From positions 1 to 56,885 of the forward strand of contig ONJR01000119.1 in the NCBI GenBank assembly GCA_900318195.1: a stretch of DNA of 56,885 nt. Reading direction: 5' to 3'. Source of the DNA: an uncultured Planctomycetota bacterium. Lineage in GTDB: Bacteria; Planctomycetota; Planctomycetia; Pirellulales; Thermoguttaceae. A model generated the notes under the pieces. That model saw nothing but the letters and a program-made list of their open reading frames with translations. It was not told the DNA's origin and did not search any database. Made by a program: the position numbers and the translations under genes. Shown one piece after another: positions 9,393 through 17,658 of the stretch (position 1 is the first letter of the stretch; each line of letters starts with the position of its first letter).

Positions 9393-10382
9393 TTACTGCA
9401 AACGATCGCCAAGAGCAAGCGGATAGCCTCTTAAAAAAGCGTCGACCGACATACGTTTGCGACCGGCGGGCTGAATGGCTAGCGCGCGAACGGCGCCGTC
9501 GCCTGTACGAATCCAGAGCTCGTTGTCAGACGCTAGCACAACTTCGCCGGGTTGCGCTTGCGTCGCCGACTCGTCCAGAATGAAATCTTCTCCTTGGGCG
9601 CCGCACAATGAGAAGGGACCAAGAATAAGTCGTGTCCCCGGCGATTCAGGAGACTTCGACTTGAACCAATCGGCGTAGACGCGCGGCCAAGGTTGGAACG
9701 CGCGGTACTGATTGACAATTTCAAGCGCCGAGCGAGTCCAGTCAATCCTACCCTCCTCTTTTTGCAATTTTGGAGCTTTCGTTGCTTCCGCGTTGTTCTG
9801 AGGGAGCGCCGCCGCCGTACCCGACTCAATACTATCGATCGCGCGTAGAACTAGCGGCGCGCCAAGTTTTGAAAGATAATCCTCGATCTCGACTGCAGTG
9901 TCCTCAAGAGAAGGAACGTACGACGCCGTTTCGAGAATCGGACCGGCGTCTACTTTGGGTTCGATCCAGATTACGCTCACGCCAAGTTCGCGTTCGCCAG
10001 CCTGAATTGAGCGATTGATTGGCGCGGCGCCGCGATATTTGGGCAATAGCGAACCATGAAGATTAACGCCGCCGTAACGCGTTAATTCAAGAATTTCTTT
10101 CGACAAGATCCGACCATAATCGCAAATAAAAATCAAATCCGCCGCAAGGTTACGAATAAGCTCAACTCCTTCTGGCGAGTTGATATTGTCGGGATCGTAA
10201 AACGGAATTCCAGCAAGCGAATCTTTTAAAGCAAGACGTACAGGCGAGGTTCCCTTGCCGCCATTTTTATGGCGCGTTCTATCTGGCATAGCGACGAGCG
10301 CGACCAGCTCATGCGGTGAATTGCGCAATGCGCAAAGTGTGGGAAGTGCGAAACCGCCGTTTGCGAGCGCTATTATCTTCAT
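9393..10382 (-). CDS. fmt: Methionyl-tRNA formyltransferase
   Basis: A 329-residue enzyme that transfers a formyl group from 10-formyltetrahydrofolate to initiator Met-tRNA. The catalytic residues are visible: N107, H109 (NLHGSLLPKYRGAAPI) and D145 (VDAGPIL). The usual C-terminal OB-fold tRNA-binding domain follows (about 210-329). The ATG at 10382 is chosen because MKIIALANGG aligns with the family N-terminus; a GTG seven codons upstream is possible but less likely. The Shine-Dalgarno is weak (TTAGAGA). No def gene is adjacent. It is transcribed divergently from the double-domain esterase, and a TATAAT at 10489-10494 on this strand overlaps the esterase promoter. Confidence 0.93.
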   Translation of the reverse strand: MKIIALANGGFALPTLCALRNSPHELVALVAMPDRTRHKNGGKGTSPVRLALKDSLAGIPFYDPDNINSPEGVELIRNLAADLIFICDYGRILSKEILELTRYGGVNLHGSLLPKYRGAAPINRSIQAGERELGVSVIWIEPKVDAGPILETASYVPSLEDTAVEIEDYLSKLGAPLVLRAIDSIESGTAAALPQNNAEATKAPKLQKEEGRIDWTRSALEIVNQYRAFQPWPRVYADWFKSKSPESPGTRLILGPFSLCGAQGEDFILDESATQAQPGEVVLASDNELWIRTGDGAVRALAIQPAGRKRMSVDAFLRGYPLALGDRLQ

Positions 10383-10461
10383 GACGTCGTCTCTAAACTC
10401 CACTGAAAAAAACTTCTGTAAACAAATTTGCCAAGAAGCGTGGTTTTATCTCGAGACGCTT

Positions 10462-10490
10462 TTGACAAGAACTACCCAATAGAGTATATT
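10462..10490 (+). promoter_or_regulatory. Candidate promoter of the double-domain esterase
   Basis: TTGACA at 10462-10467 and TATATT at 10485-10490 are separated by 17 bp, about 100 bases before the esterase start. The -10 region overlaps a TATAAT on the opposite strand (10489-10494) that could serve fmt. Confidence 0.6.
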
Positions 10491-10596
10491 ATACACAGAT
10501 CTTTTGCAAAGTGGGGCGAGACGCCATTCGCTTTTGGGCGCCGCCTTGGCGCGAGTCTAGCGATTCACTATTGCTTAATATTGGGAGTTTATAAGT

Positions 10597-12195
10597 ATGT
10601 TTAAACATTCTCTCGGCACATTGGCGCTATTTAGTATGTTTGCGTCCGTCGTGGTGTGTTCCTCGGCGCAGAATCTGAAAGAAATTAGTCCTGTCCCGGT
10701 TCCTGGAAGATTGATTGCCATGTCGGCTCAGTTGCCGACGCCAGAGCAACGTCGTAGCATGGTTCCTAACCAGGAGACTCCTGAGGAAAGTAATCTTGAA
10801 AAAATCAACTACTACGTCTTCCAGCCGAGCGACGAGAGCGCTAAGACAGACGAAGGATTTCCACTGTTGCTATTCCTCCATGGAAGCGGCGAATGCGGGG
10901 ATAATTTAAAAGTTCTCAAGAACTATGGTCCTGTGAAAATTTGCTCAGATCCTGAGCGAGCCGCTAACTGGAAGTTCTTTACTGTCGCGCCACAGTGTCC
11001 AGCTGGGAGTTCCTGGTTCCCGTCGCAGTTGCGCATATTACTTGACAAGATCTGCGACGAGTATCCAATTGATCGCAGTCGGATCTACGTTACAGGACTC
11101 TCTATGGGGGGATTTGGAACCTGGGCAATGCTTGCAGAGTATCCCGAAATTATCGCCGCCGCCGCGCCTGTCTGTGGGGGCGGAGAGCTAGCGCAAGCGT
11201 CCAAAATGGTCAACACCCCTGTTTGGGCGTTTCATGGTGAAGAAGACGAGGTTGTTTCATGCGATCGTTCGAGGAATATGATTGCAGAACTGCGGAAGTG
11301 CGGCGCGAAAGACGCGCATATTACAACATATCCTGGCGTAGAACACGACAGCTGGACGCGCGCGTACGATACGCCGGAACTGTACGAATGGCTACTCTCA
11401 AAACAGCTTGGAAAATCGAGTCCAACCGTTCCAAAAGGGGCTAACACGTCGATTTTTCCACCTGAGGAACCAGATGAAATTTGTGAACCAGGGAAATTAG
11501 CTCGACAATCAGTCGAATTACCGAGCGTCAATCGTGCGAGAGATGGAAGCGTGACTCTCGATGAATCAAAAACACAAAAAATGAAGTTTTGGGCGTTTAT
11601 TCCATCCGACGAGAGCGCCAAAGAAAACGAACGCTTTCCGCTCATGCTCTTCTTGCACGGATCGGGTGAACGAGGTTCCAAGCTAAACGATCTCAAGCGC
11701 TACGGTCCTCCAATGTATCTTAGCCGACCCGAGCAAGCTAAGAAATGGAAGTTTCTTACAATTGCGCCCCAGTGCCCTAAAAACTCGACCTGGAAACCTG
11801 ATCAACTCAAGGTCTTTATTGATAAGATTTGTGAAAAATATCCGGTTGACAAGGATCGGATTTATGTAACCGGCGTTTCAATGGGTGGCTATGGCGCGTG
11901 GCGCCTGCTGGAATTCTATCCTGAAATATTTGCCGCAGCGGCGCCAGTTTGCGGAGGCGGTAACGTAAACGCTGTTGTAAAGATGAAGGACGTCCCCGTA
12001 TGGGCGTTTCATGGCGAGGAGGATCCAGCTGTTCCATGCAGCCAGTCGATTACAATGATCGAGGCGTTAAAAAAAGTCGGCGCGATAGACGCGCGTATCA
12101 CAACGTACCCTGGGGTCAAACATAATTGTTGGATTCAGGCTTACGCCGACCAAGAACTTTACAAGTGGTTGCTTTCGAAAAAGCGCGCTCAATAG
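10597..12195 (+). CDS. Secreted esterase with two tandem alpha/beta-hydrolase domains
   Basis: A 532-residue protein with a signal peptide (about 1-24, ending VCSSAQN) and two alpha/beta-hydrolase domains of the PHB-depolymerase/feruloyl-esterase-like group (prolyl-oligopeptidase family annotations are common). Domain 1 has LFLHGSGECG, nucleophile S169 in GLSMGG, D217 in FHGEEDEVV and H250 in GVEHDSW. Domain 2 repeats each: LFLHGSGERG, S428 in GVSMGG, D476 in FHGEEDPAV and H509 in GVKHNCW. Both triads are intact, and the domains are joined by a proline- and glutamate-rich linker (about 270-315). It likely hydrolyses ester side-chains of plant polysaccharides or similar substrates outside the cytoplasm. 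It is convergent with the MBL-fold gene across a shared terminator. Confidence 0.87.
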   Translation: MFKHSLGTLALFSMFASVVVCSSAQNLKEISPVPVPGRLIAMSAQLPTPEQRRSMVPNQETPEESNLEKINYYVFQPSDESAKTDEGFPLLLFLHGSGECGDNLKVLKNYGPVKICSDPERAANWKFFTVAPQCPAGSSWFPSQLRILLDKICDEYPIDRSRIYVTGLSMGGFGTWAMLAEYPEIIAAAAPVCGGGELAQASKMVNTPVWAFHGEEDEVVSCDRSRNMIAELRKCGAKDAHITTYPGVEHDSWTRAYDTPELYEWLLSKQLGKSSPTVPKGANTSIFPPEEPDEICEPGKLARQSVELPSVNRARDGSVTLDESKTQKMKFWAFIPSDESAKENERFPLMLFLHGSGERGSKLNDLKRYGPPMYLSRPEQAKKWKFLTIAPQCPKNSTWKPDQLKVFIDKICEKYPVDKDRIYVTGVSMGGYGAWRLLEFYPEIFAAAAPVCGGGNVNAVVKMKDVPVWAFHGEEDPAVPCSQSITMIEALKKVGAIDARITTYPGVKHNCWIQAYADQELYKWLLSKKRAQ

Positions 12196-12224
12196 TTTTT
12201 AGCTCGCGTAAGCAGTATTTAACG

Positions 12225-12268
12225 ACAGAAGTAGCGCGCCTATTTTACCAACGGCGCGCTACTTCTGT
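12225..12268. terminator. Bidirectional intrinsic terminator
   Basis: A perfect 16-bp stem, ACAGAAGTAGCGCGCC with its complement, around a 12-base loop lies between the convergent esterase and MBL-fold genes. It could serve both strands. Confidence 0.75.
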
Positions 12269-12293
12269 TGTGAGCCTGGAAGAAGATCGTATG

Positions 12294-13403
12294 TTACTCG
12301 TATTCCTTCCACCATTCTTCTTGATATTTCACTAGGTTGTCAAGATCAATTGTCTGACCGATACGCGGAGTCGCGACGTTGACGTCAAGTTCCTTGGCGG
12401 CGGTGCGCGCCAGTTGAGGCGGCGCGTCCCAGGCGTGATTTGAGAGAACAAACGCGCCCCAATGGATAGGAATGAACCATTTGGCACGAGCGTCCTTAGC
12501 GGCTTGAACCGACTGATTGGGAGTCATATGAATTTCCGCCCAAGCGACATTGTATTGACCGGAGTCGGCAAGCATAAGGTCGGGCGCGCCGAGACGCTCA
12601 AAGACCTCGGTAAAGACGTCGCAGTAGCCGGAATCGCCCGTATAGTAGATGGAGCGAACGCCGTCTGTAAAAAAGAGCCCGCCCCACAATGAAACGTTCA
12701 TTTTAAGGGGGTTGCGTCCAGAAAAATGTTGCGACGGCGTTAGCGTATACGTTATGCCGTCGAGTTTGACGCTCTCCCACCACGCAAGCGAGTGGATTTT
12801 CGACGAATCGACCCCCCAGCCGATAAGATACGAGTCGACTCCAAGCGGGACGAGATACTTTTGGACTTTGGAGTCTATCTTTTGGATGAGTTTGTAATCA
12901 AGATGATCGTAGTGATCGTGAGAGATAAACACGACGTCAAGTTTTGGAAACGCTTCCGGTAAGATAGGAACTTCGGCGAAACGTTTAGGACCAGCAAAGT
13001 TTACGGGCGAAGCTCGATCGGAAGTAACAGGATCGATACAAATGAACTTAGCGCCGAGTCGAAATAATAAGGATGAATGACCACACCAAGCGAGTGTTGC
13101 GTCGCCGTCTTCAAGAGGCGTTGTAATGTCGGGCGTTGCGCAGGGAAGCAGGAGTTGCGGTCGTACGCGCGCGTCTTTGGGCGCCGACTTTTCCGTCATA
13201 ACGCGTGTCGATTTCGCGTTATGGAATTGATTGTCATAAAAAAGCGGCGTTTTGAGTGCAAAGGCTTGGCGCGAAGAGGAATCCGGCGCGCGTCCAATTT
13301 GCGGCGCAAAAGTGAGAAAGAGCCAGACGAACGCGATGAACGCAACGACGCCTCCCAAAACGTACAGCATAATTTTACCCGCGATTTTAGCTACTCGCTT
13401 CAT
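12294..13403 (-). CDS. Membrane-anchored metallo-beta-lactamase-fold hydrolase (NAPE-PLD/UlaG-like)
   Basis: A 369-residue protein with one N-terminal transmembrane helix (about 8-32, rich in V/I/F) and a metallo-beta-lactamase fold. The metal motif is ISHDHYDHLD; WCGHSSLLF, YYTGDSGY, LADSGQYN and FIPIHWGAF supply the remaining strands and ligands. The pattern resembles N-acyl-phosphatidylethanolamine phospholipase D-like and UlaG-like proteins, which act on phosphodiesters or lactones; the substrate here is unknown. AAGGG precedes the ATG. It is last in the TM1266-hydG gene run, 22 bases after the flavodoxin gene, so probably co-transcribed. It ends at the bidirectional terminator. Confidence 0.83.
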   Translation of the reverse strand: MKRVAKIAGKIMLYVLGGVVAFIAFVWLFLTFAPQIGRAPDSSSRQAFALKTPLFYDNQFHNAKSTRVMTEKSAPKDARVRPQLLLPCATPDITTPLEDGDATLAWCGHSSLLFRLGAKFICIDPVTSDRASPVNFAGPKRFAEVPILPEAFPKLDVVFISHDHYDHLDYKLIQKIDSKVQKYLVPLGVDSYLIGWGVDSSKIHSLAWWESVKLDGITYTLTPSQHFSGRNPLKMNVSLWGGLFFTDGVRSIYYTGDSGYCDVFTEVFERLGAPDLMLADSGQYNVAWAEIHMTPNQSVQAAKDARAKWFIPIHWGAFVLSNHAWDAPPQLARTAAKELDVNVATPRIGQTIDLDNLVKYQEEWWKEYE

Positions 13404-13425
13404 AAAGAACCCTTATTCTCGCTTG

Positions 13426-13938
13426 TTACTGAAGTTTCTTCGCCCAATCAGCAATTCGATCGGCGTTTTCAAGCGTTCTATGTCCTATAATGGCTAGTCC
13501 GGGAAGAATGGTCGCGGCAGGATAATGGGCGTGCAAGTCGCGCTCGCTTTTGCCCATTCCACTACCCTCGTTAGAGCATAACGGCGCGAGCTTCTTACCA
13601 GTGAGGTCGTAGCGGTCGAGGAAAGTAAACATACACATTGGCAACGTACTAAACCAGCACGGGTAAACGAGAAAGATTGTAACATAGTCGTCGATCGAAT
13701 CGAGAAAATCACGAATTGCAGGGCGCACGTTTCCATCTAATTCTGAGCGCGCCTCCGCACAACATTCTTTGTAATTCTCGGCGTAAGGCTTGACCGTTTC
13801 GACTTGAAAGAGATCGCCCCCTACTGTTTGTTGAATCAATTCTGCGGCAGTTTCGGCGTTACCCTTGGTAAGATTCTTGATCTCGCCGTTCCAATAATTC
13901 TCGCCTCGACGCGAGTAATAAACAATTAAATTCTTCAT
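13426..13938 (-). CDS. Flavodoxin family protein
   Basis: A 170-residue flavodoxin-like protein. MKNLIVYYSRRGENYW supplies the phosphate-binding loop after the first strand (a variant of the usual T/S-x-T-G-x-T loop), and IFLVYPCWFSTLPM with CSNEGSGMGKSERDL forms the isoalloxazine-binding loops. It likely binds FMN and reduces a partner, or acts as a small quinone/flavin reductase. AAGGAATTTAAC overlaps the end of the HD-GNAT gene, whose stop is one base before this ATG, so the two are translationally close. Its place in a run led by hydG suggests redox work, but no partner is evident. Confidence 0.85.
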   Translation of the reverse strand: MKNLIVYYSRRGENYWNGEIKNLTKGNAETAAELIQQTVGGDLFQVETVKPYAENYKECCAEARSELDGNVRPAIRDFLDSIDDYVTIFLVYPCWFSTLPMCMFTFLDRYDLTGKKLAPLCSNEGSGMGKSERDLHAHYPAATILPGLAIIGHRTLENADRIADWAKKLQ

Positions 13939-13939
13939 G

Positions 13940-15070
13940 TTAAATTCCTTGGATAGAGTCAGACGTTAGTGTGTCGGGCGCGACTCGCATTTGATATAAT
14001 TCACCGTGATAGAATCCGTCGACGCATGAACCGCAACGCTGAAACCCATGCGCCTCATAATACGCCTGTAACTTCGGACTGGAGCTTAGAACGTCGAGAC
14101 GGAGATATGTTTTGCCTCGCTGATGCGCGCGATCTGCGGCAAAGAGTAGAAAGAGCGCGCCTGCCCCGCTCTTACCGACACGCGCGGCAAAGTTATGGAG
14201 ATAGAGCGAGGGAACGCCGTCGTGCCAACGCGCGTCTTCTTCAAAAAGGACTCCAGCGCAAACGAGTTCGCGTTGATCAACTTCCTCTAAAACAAAGAGT
14301 TGACCTGCGTGTTGGGCTTGTTCGTAATACGGAATTGGAAAAAGTTCGTCGTAATGATAGATATTCCAGTGTTCAAGCCCCAACTCGTCCATCCATTTCA
14401 TACGTTCCAGGATGATCTGAAAGACGTCGTGAATTTCAGCGCTTGTGGCTTGACGAAAAACGTATTCTGAATTTGTTCCGATTTCCAACGGTTTGATTGC
14501 GGCTTTGTCTTCGGATATTTTACGCCGCGTCCAATCGTCTAGTTGCTCTTTAACACGCGTTAAAAAGCAGGAAACCTTACTTTCCTTCGCTCCGTACGTC
14601 AGTTGCAAAGTTCGTTCAAGCGGCAACCACGACGAAATATCAGATTCGTCGTGCGAGAGAACTGCTTCCAATTTGTCAAGCGCTTTGTAAATTTGCGCTT
14701 CGGGTGTCGAGAGCGCTTCCATTTCGGAAAGAAGCGCACGCCACTCTGCGCGCAAAGGCTCGGGAAAACTGGCGAGCCATTCGTTGTATCGTTTTTTTTC
14801 TTCAAGCGTTGAAGATTCCGTTTTGTAGAAGCTCGGAATATCGCCGGTGAACGCTTCGCCTAAGTCGTGAATTAACGTCATACGTAGCATTTTATTGAGG
14901 TCAAGCGTCGAAAACTCCGGCTCGTGCGCTATAAGCATCGCCATGAGAGCAACTCGCCAGCAATGTTCTGCGACGCTTTCACGGCGACCTGGTTCCGTTT
15001 CGCAATGCCTATATGTCTTCTTCAAGCGACCGGCTACTGTCGCAAACTCAATAAATTCTTGAGGCGTCAT
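13940..15070 (-). CDS. HD-domain (YfbR/HDDC2-like) phosphohydrolase fused to a GNAT acetyltransferase
   Basis: A 376-residue fusion. Residues 1-185 are an HD domain with H36 (SVAEHCWRV), H68-D69 and E72 (LIHDLGE) and D132 (ALDKLEA), the metal-binding pattern of YfbR/HDDC2-type 5'-deoxynucleotidases. Residues about 200-376 form a GNAT acetyltransferase: FRQATSAEIHDVFQII at the start, LYLHNFAARVGKSGAGALFL as the acetyl-CoA strand and loop, and ayYEAHGFQRCG near the end. The two halves are in one uninterrupted frame, so this is a true fusion. Its start codon overlaps the preceding GNAT gene stop by ATGA. No substrate can be assigned. Confidence 0.82.
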   Translation of the reverse strand: MTPQEFIEFATVAGRLKKTYRHCETEPGRRESVAEHCWRVALMAMLIAHEPEFSTLDLNKMLRMTLIHDLGEAFTGDIPSFYKTESSTLEEKKRYNEWLASFPEPLRAEWRALLSEMEALSTPEAQIYKALDKLEAVLSHDESDISSWLPLERTLQLTYGAKESKVSCFLTRVKEQLDDWTRRKISEDKAAIKPLEIGTNSEYVFRQATSAEIHDVFQIILERMKWMDELGLEHWNIYHYDELFPIPYYEQAQHAGQLFVLEEVDQRELVCAGVLFEEDARWHDGVPSLYLHNFAARVGKSGAGALFLLFAADRAHQRGKTYLRLDVLSSSPKLQAYYEAHGFQRCGSCVDGFYHGELYQMRVAPDTLTSDSIQGI

Positions 15071-15543
15071 GACGATGCTTCCTCAAATTTCAGTTCGAAT
15101 GAAATATTACCGCGATCAAAGGGAAAAATTTCCTTGTTGATCGGAATCTCGACAAAACCGTGTCGACGATAGATGCGAAGAGCTTGTTCACACTTCGTAT
15201 TTGAGACAATAACCAAACGTTTGGCATTGTGCGCGCGCGCAAAATTAACGCACGCTTGAAAGCACGCCGTTCCCGCGCCACGACCGGCAAACTCTTTACG
15301 CGTCGCAAACTTTTCAATTTCCCAAGTTGATTCGTCACAGGGAGCTACCATGCAACAAGACGCAACGACGTCAGTCTCCTCGTCGATAGCGAAAAAAATT
15401 TGCGCGCCCTTGCTTATCTCGCAATCTACGTTATTCAGAAGTCGAACGTCTTCGTCTTCAAGAACAAACATTTCAGTTATCCATGAAGTATTGAGTTCGA
15501 CGAAATCTTGCTTATATTTTTCGCTATATGGAACGATCTTCAT
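15067..15543 (-). CDS. GNAT family N-acetyltransferase
   Basis: A 158-residue acetyltransferase of the GNAT superfamily. The central part IEKFATRKEFAGRGAGTACFQACV contains the R-x-x-G-x-G/A acetyl-CoA pyrophosphate loop (KEFAGRGAG), and IYRRHGFVEIPI is the conserved C-terminal segment. It would acetylate an amine on a small molecule or protein. It overlaps the HD-GNAT fusion by four bases (translational coupling) and lies 52 bases after hydG. Its Shine-Dalgarno is weak. Confidence 0.82.
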   Translation of the reverse strand: MKIVPYSEKYKQDFVELNTSWITEMFVLEDEDVRLLNNVDCEISKGAQIFFAIDEETDVVASCCMVAPCDESTWEIEKFATRKEFAGRGAGTACFQACVNFARAHNAKRLVIVSNTKCEQALRIYRRHGFVEIPINKEIFPFDRGNISFELKFEEASS

Positions 15544-15595
15544 TTGACACTCTAGATCAATGCTACGGTTTCAATGAGGAAGTGACAACTCCTAA

Positions 15596-17014
15596 CTAGA
15601 ATCTAAAATCACGATCGCCGGCGGCTATTCTATCAAGTCGTTCGCGTGATATTGCGCGAATCTTCTCGCTAGGGATCCGCGAAAGCTCCGCCAAGATAAG
15701 CGACTGACCACGTTCGCGTGTATCAGAAGAAGCATAGTCTTGCAGGTATTCCATGAGCGTCATAAGCGCGTTGGGTTGACAACAGTTTGCTATTTTTCCT
15801 GATTTAACGAGCGACATGAACCGATCTCCAGTCCGCCCTTCGCGATAGCACGCCGTGCAGAAGCTAGGAATATAGCCCAAACGGATTAGCCAGTTGACGA
15901 CCTGATCAAGAGTGCGACGATCTGAAACGTCAAATTGGGACGAATTATCCTCAGCCTTTTCTTCCTCAACATAACCTCCAACGCTTGTGCGCGAGCCGCC
16001 GCTAATCTGTGAAACGCCGACTCGCAAGACTCGCTCGCGAGCGGATTGAGATTCACGCGTTGAGACGATCAAACCGGTGTAAGGAACGGCGATACGCAAG
16101 ACGGCGACGATCTTTTCGAATACGTCGTCCGAAATTCCATTGCTGAAGGATGCGGCTGAAATGTCGTCCGCGTTACGAATACGAGGAACGCTTATTGTAT
16201 GGGGACCAACCCCCTTTGACGCTTCTAAATGTTCCGCGTGCATAAGCACGCCAACGAAATCGTAGCGATAGAGATTTAGACCGAAAAGAACGCCGAGTCC
16301 GACGTCGTCGATTCCGCCGTCCATAGCGCGATCCATTGCTTCTGTATGGTAAGCATAGTCATGCTTCGGTCCCGTGGGATGAAGCCTTTCGTACGCTTCC
16401 TTATTATACGTCTCTTGAAAAAGAACGTACGTGCCTATCCCGACGTCTTTAAGTTGCCGATAATTCTCGACCGTCGTCGCCGCAATATTGACGTTGACTC
16501 GTCGAATTGCGCCGTTCTTATGTTTGACGCTGTAGATCGTGCGAATGCTTTCCAGCACGTATTCGATCGGGTTTTCTGTCGGATGTTCGCCCGTTTCTAT
16601 TGCGAGACGCTTGTGCCCCATGTCCTGCAACGCTACGACTTCAGCGCGTATTTCATCCTGACTGAGCTTTTTACGACGAATATGTTGATTCTTAAGATGA
16701 TAGGGGCAGTAAACGCAACCATTGACGCAGTAATTCGAAAGATACAACGGCGCAAAGAGGACGATTCTCGAGCCGTAGAACTGTTCTTTAATCTCGCGAG
16801 CTAGCGCGAAGATAGCGTCATTTTTCTCGGGTAAATCGCAATCGAGCAATACTAGCGCTTCGCGATGTGAAAGACCGCGACGCAAGCGCGCTTTTTCTAG
16901 AATTGCGTCGATCAAGGCGATATTGTTCTTATTCTGCGACGCATATTCTAACGTCGACAATATCTCTGCGTCGTTAATAAAATCGACGGCGTTGGGAGAT
17001 GTAGGGTCGTACAC
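15596..17014 (-). CDS. hydG: [FeFe]-hydrogenase maturation radical SAM enzyme HydG
   Basis: A 472-residue radical SAM tyrosine lyase. C96, C100 and C103 (CVNGCVYC) form the CX3CX2C motif for the SAM-binding [4Fe-4S] cluster; C386, C389 and C412 form the CX2CX22C motif of the C-terminal cluster where CO and cyanide are assembled onto iron. The enzyme cleaves tyrosine to p-cresol and dehydroglycine to make the CO and CN ligands of the H-cluster. Length and motifs match full-length HydG. It starts with GTG behind AGGAGAC. The TM1266-family gene lies 70 bases upstream, a known pairing. No hydA, hydE or hydF is in the window, so the rest of the system must lie elsewhere. Confidence 0.95.
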   Translation of the reverse strand: MYDPTSPNAVDFINDAEILSTLEYASQNKNNIALIDAILEKARLRRGLSHREALVLLDCDLPEKNDAIFALAREIKEQFYGSRIVLFAPLYLSNYCVNGCVYCPYHLKNQHIRRKKLSQDEIRAEVVALQDMGHKRLAIETGEHPTENPIEYVLESIRTIYSVKHKNGAIRRVNVNIAATTVENYRQLKDVGIGTYVLFQETYNKEAYERLHPTGPKHDYAYHTEAMDRAMDGGIDDVGLGVLFGLNLYRYDFVGVLMHAEHLEASKGVGPHTISVPRIRNADDISAASFSNGISDDVFEKIVAVLRIAVPYTGLIVSTRESQSARERVLRVGVSQISGGSRTSVGGYVEEEKAEDNSSQFDVSDRRTLDQVVNWLIRLGYIPSFCTACYREGRTGDRFMSLVKSGKIANCCQPNALMTLMEYLQDYASSDTRERGQSLILAELSRIPSEKIRAISRERLDRIAAGDRDFRF

Positions 17015-17084
17015 GGCTGTCTCCTATCTTGCGGTTCGAATGGCAGTGGTAACCGCAGCTTGTATTTTAAGATTGACGCTTCGG

Positions 17085-17348
17085 TTATTCGAGGGTGAAC
17101 TCATGTTTCGAATAAGTCGCTTTCGCGCTTACGCCAGGAAGAGCGCCGAGCTTACCGGCAAGCGCGCTGACGGCGTTGAGCGGCGCGTCGAGCACGACGA
17201 CTATGACGTTCAGATTGCGACGACGGTAAGGAAGCCCTAACCGACCGATTATGTACTTCGCGCTTTGGTGCAGCAAACGATTGACCTCGTTGCGAACCTC
17301 AGTTCCCGAATGATCGATTATGATGGATACGACCGCTATTCTTGACAC
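17085..17348 (-). CDS. TM1266-family iron-only hydrogenase system regulator
   Basis: An 87-residue ACT-like protein. SRIAVVSIIID at the start, YIIGRLGLPYRRRNLNVIVVVLDAP in the middle and ALAGKLGALPGVSAKATYSK near the end match the TM1266 family of small putative regulators found next to [FeFe]-hydrogenase maturation genes. A ligand-sensing role is inferred in the literature; no DNA-binding domain is visible. The start is GTG with a strong GGAGGG six bases upstream. It heads a run of six same-strand genes and lies 62 bases after an intrinsic terminator at the end of a structured leader. Confidence 0.9.
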   Translation of the reverse strand: MSRIAVVSIIIDHSGTEVRNEVNRLLHQSAKYIIGRLGLPYRRRNLNVIVVVLDAPLNAVSALAGKLGALPGVSAKATYSKHEFTLE

Positions 17349-17410
17349 GTTTAACCCTCCGGCGACTTACTCGACGTAATCGAACGCTTGACTCGTTGCG
17401 ACGTCTACGT

Positions 17411-17447
17411 AGAAAAAGCCGCACGCCGAAAAAAGTCTGTGCGGCTT
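17411..17447 (-). terminator. Intrinsic terminator ending the leader/small RNA
   Basis: On the minus strand AAGCCGCAC pairs with GTGCGGCTT (17416-17424 with 17439-17447) and is followed by TTTCT. It lies 62 bases before the TM1266 start, so it could be an attenuator as well as the end of a small RNA. Confidence 0.75.
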
Positions 17448-17652
17448 ACGGGGCGCAAGTATGGAGAAATATGTGTTGCCGCAATACGCGACTTAACTTT
17501 CCATGGTTGCGTCGACGGCTTGCCGTAAAGAGACGCTACTAGCGAAAAGGCTCCTTGAATGAGCTCGCACGAAACGCAACTCTCGACGTCTAGTTCGGCG
17601 ACTTGTATAGTCCAGTTCCTCCCTCTCAGAAGTCGACTCCTTCGAGGTTGGA
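17411..17652 (-). ncRNA. Candidate structured leader or small RNA upstream of TM1266-hydG
   Basis: A near-perfect promoter (17659-17686) should start transcription near 17652, and an intrinsic terminator lies at 17411-17447, giving about 240 nt with no protein-coding frame on this strand. Visible pairings are a stem combining CTC/GAG and GAAG/CTTC near the 5' end, a long-range GTTGCG (17575-17580) with CGCAAC (17506-17511), and a compact ACGG-CAAG-CCGT hairpin (17515-17526). It does not carry the hallmarks of tmRNA, RNase P, SRP RNA or a T-box that I can recognise. It may be a free small RNA or a terminator-type leader controlling the TM1266-hydG operon. Confidence 0.55.
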
Positions 17653-17658
17653 GCCATG

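Noticed and set aside
13077..13490. 137-codon plus-strand open frame opposite the MBL-fold gene
   Set aside because: Opposite a gene with clear catalytic motifs; Arg/Cys-rich composition is typical of a shadow frame.
17411..17652. tmRNA, RNase P RNA, SRP RNA or T-box identity for the structured RNA
   Set aside because: The defining sequence elements of these RNAs that I would expect to recognise are absent; 6S RNA could not be confirmed or excluded.
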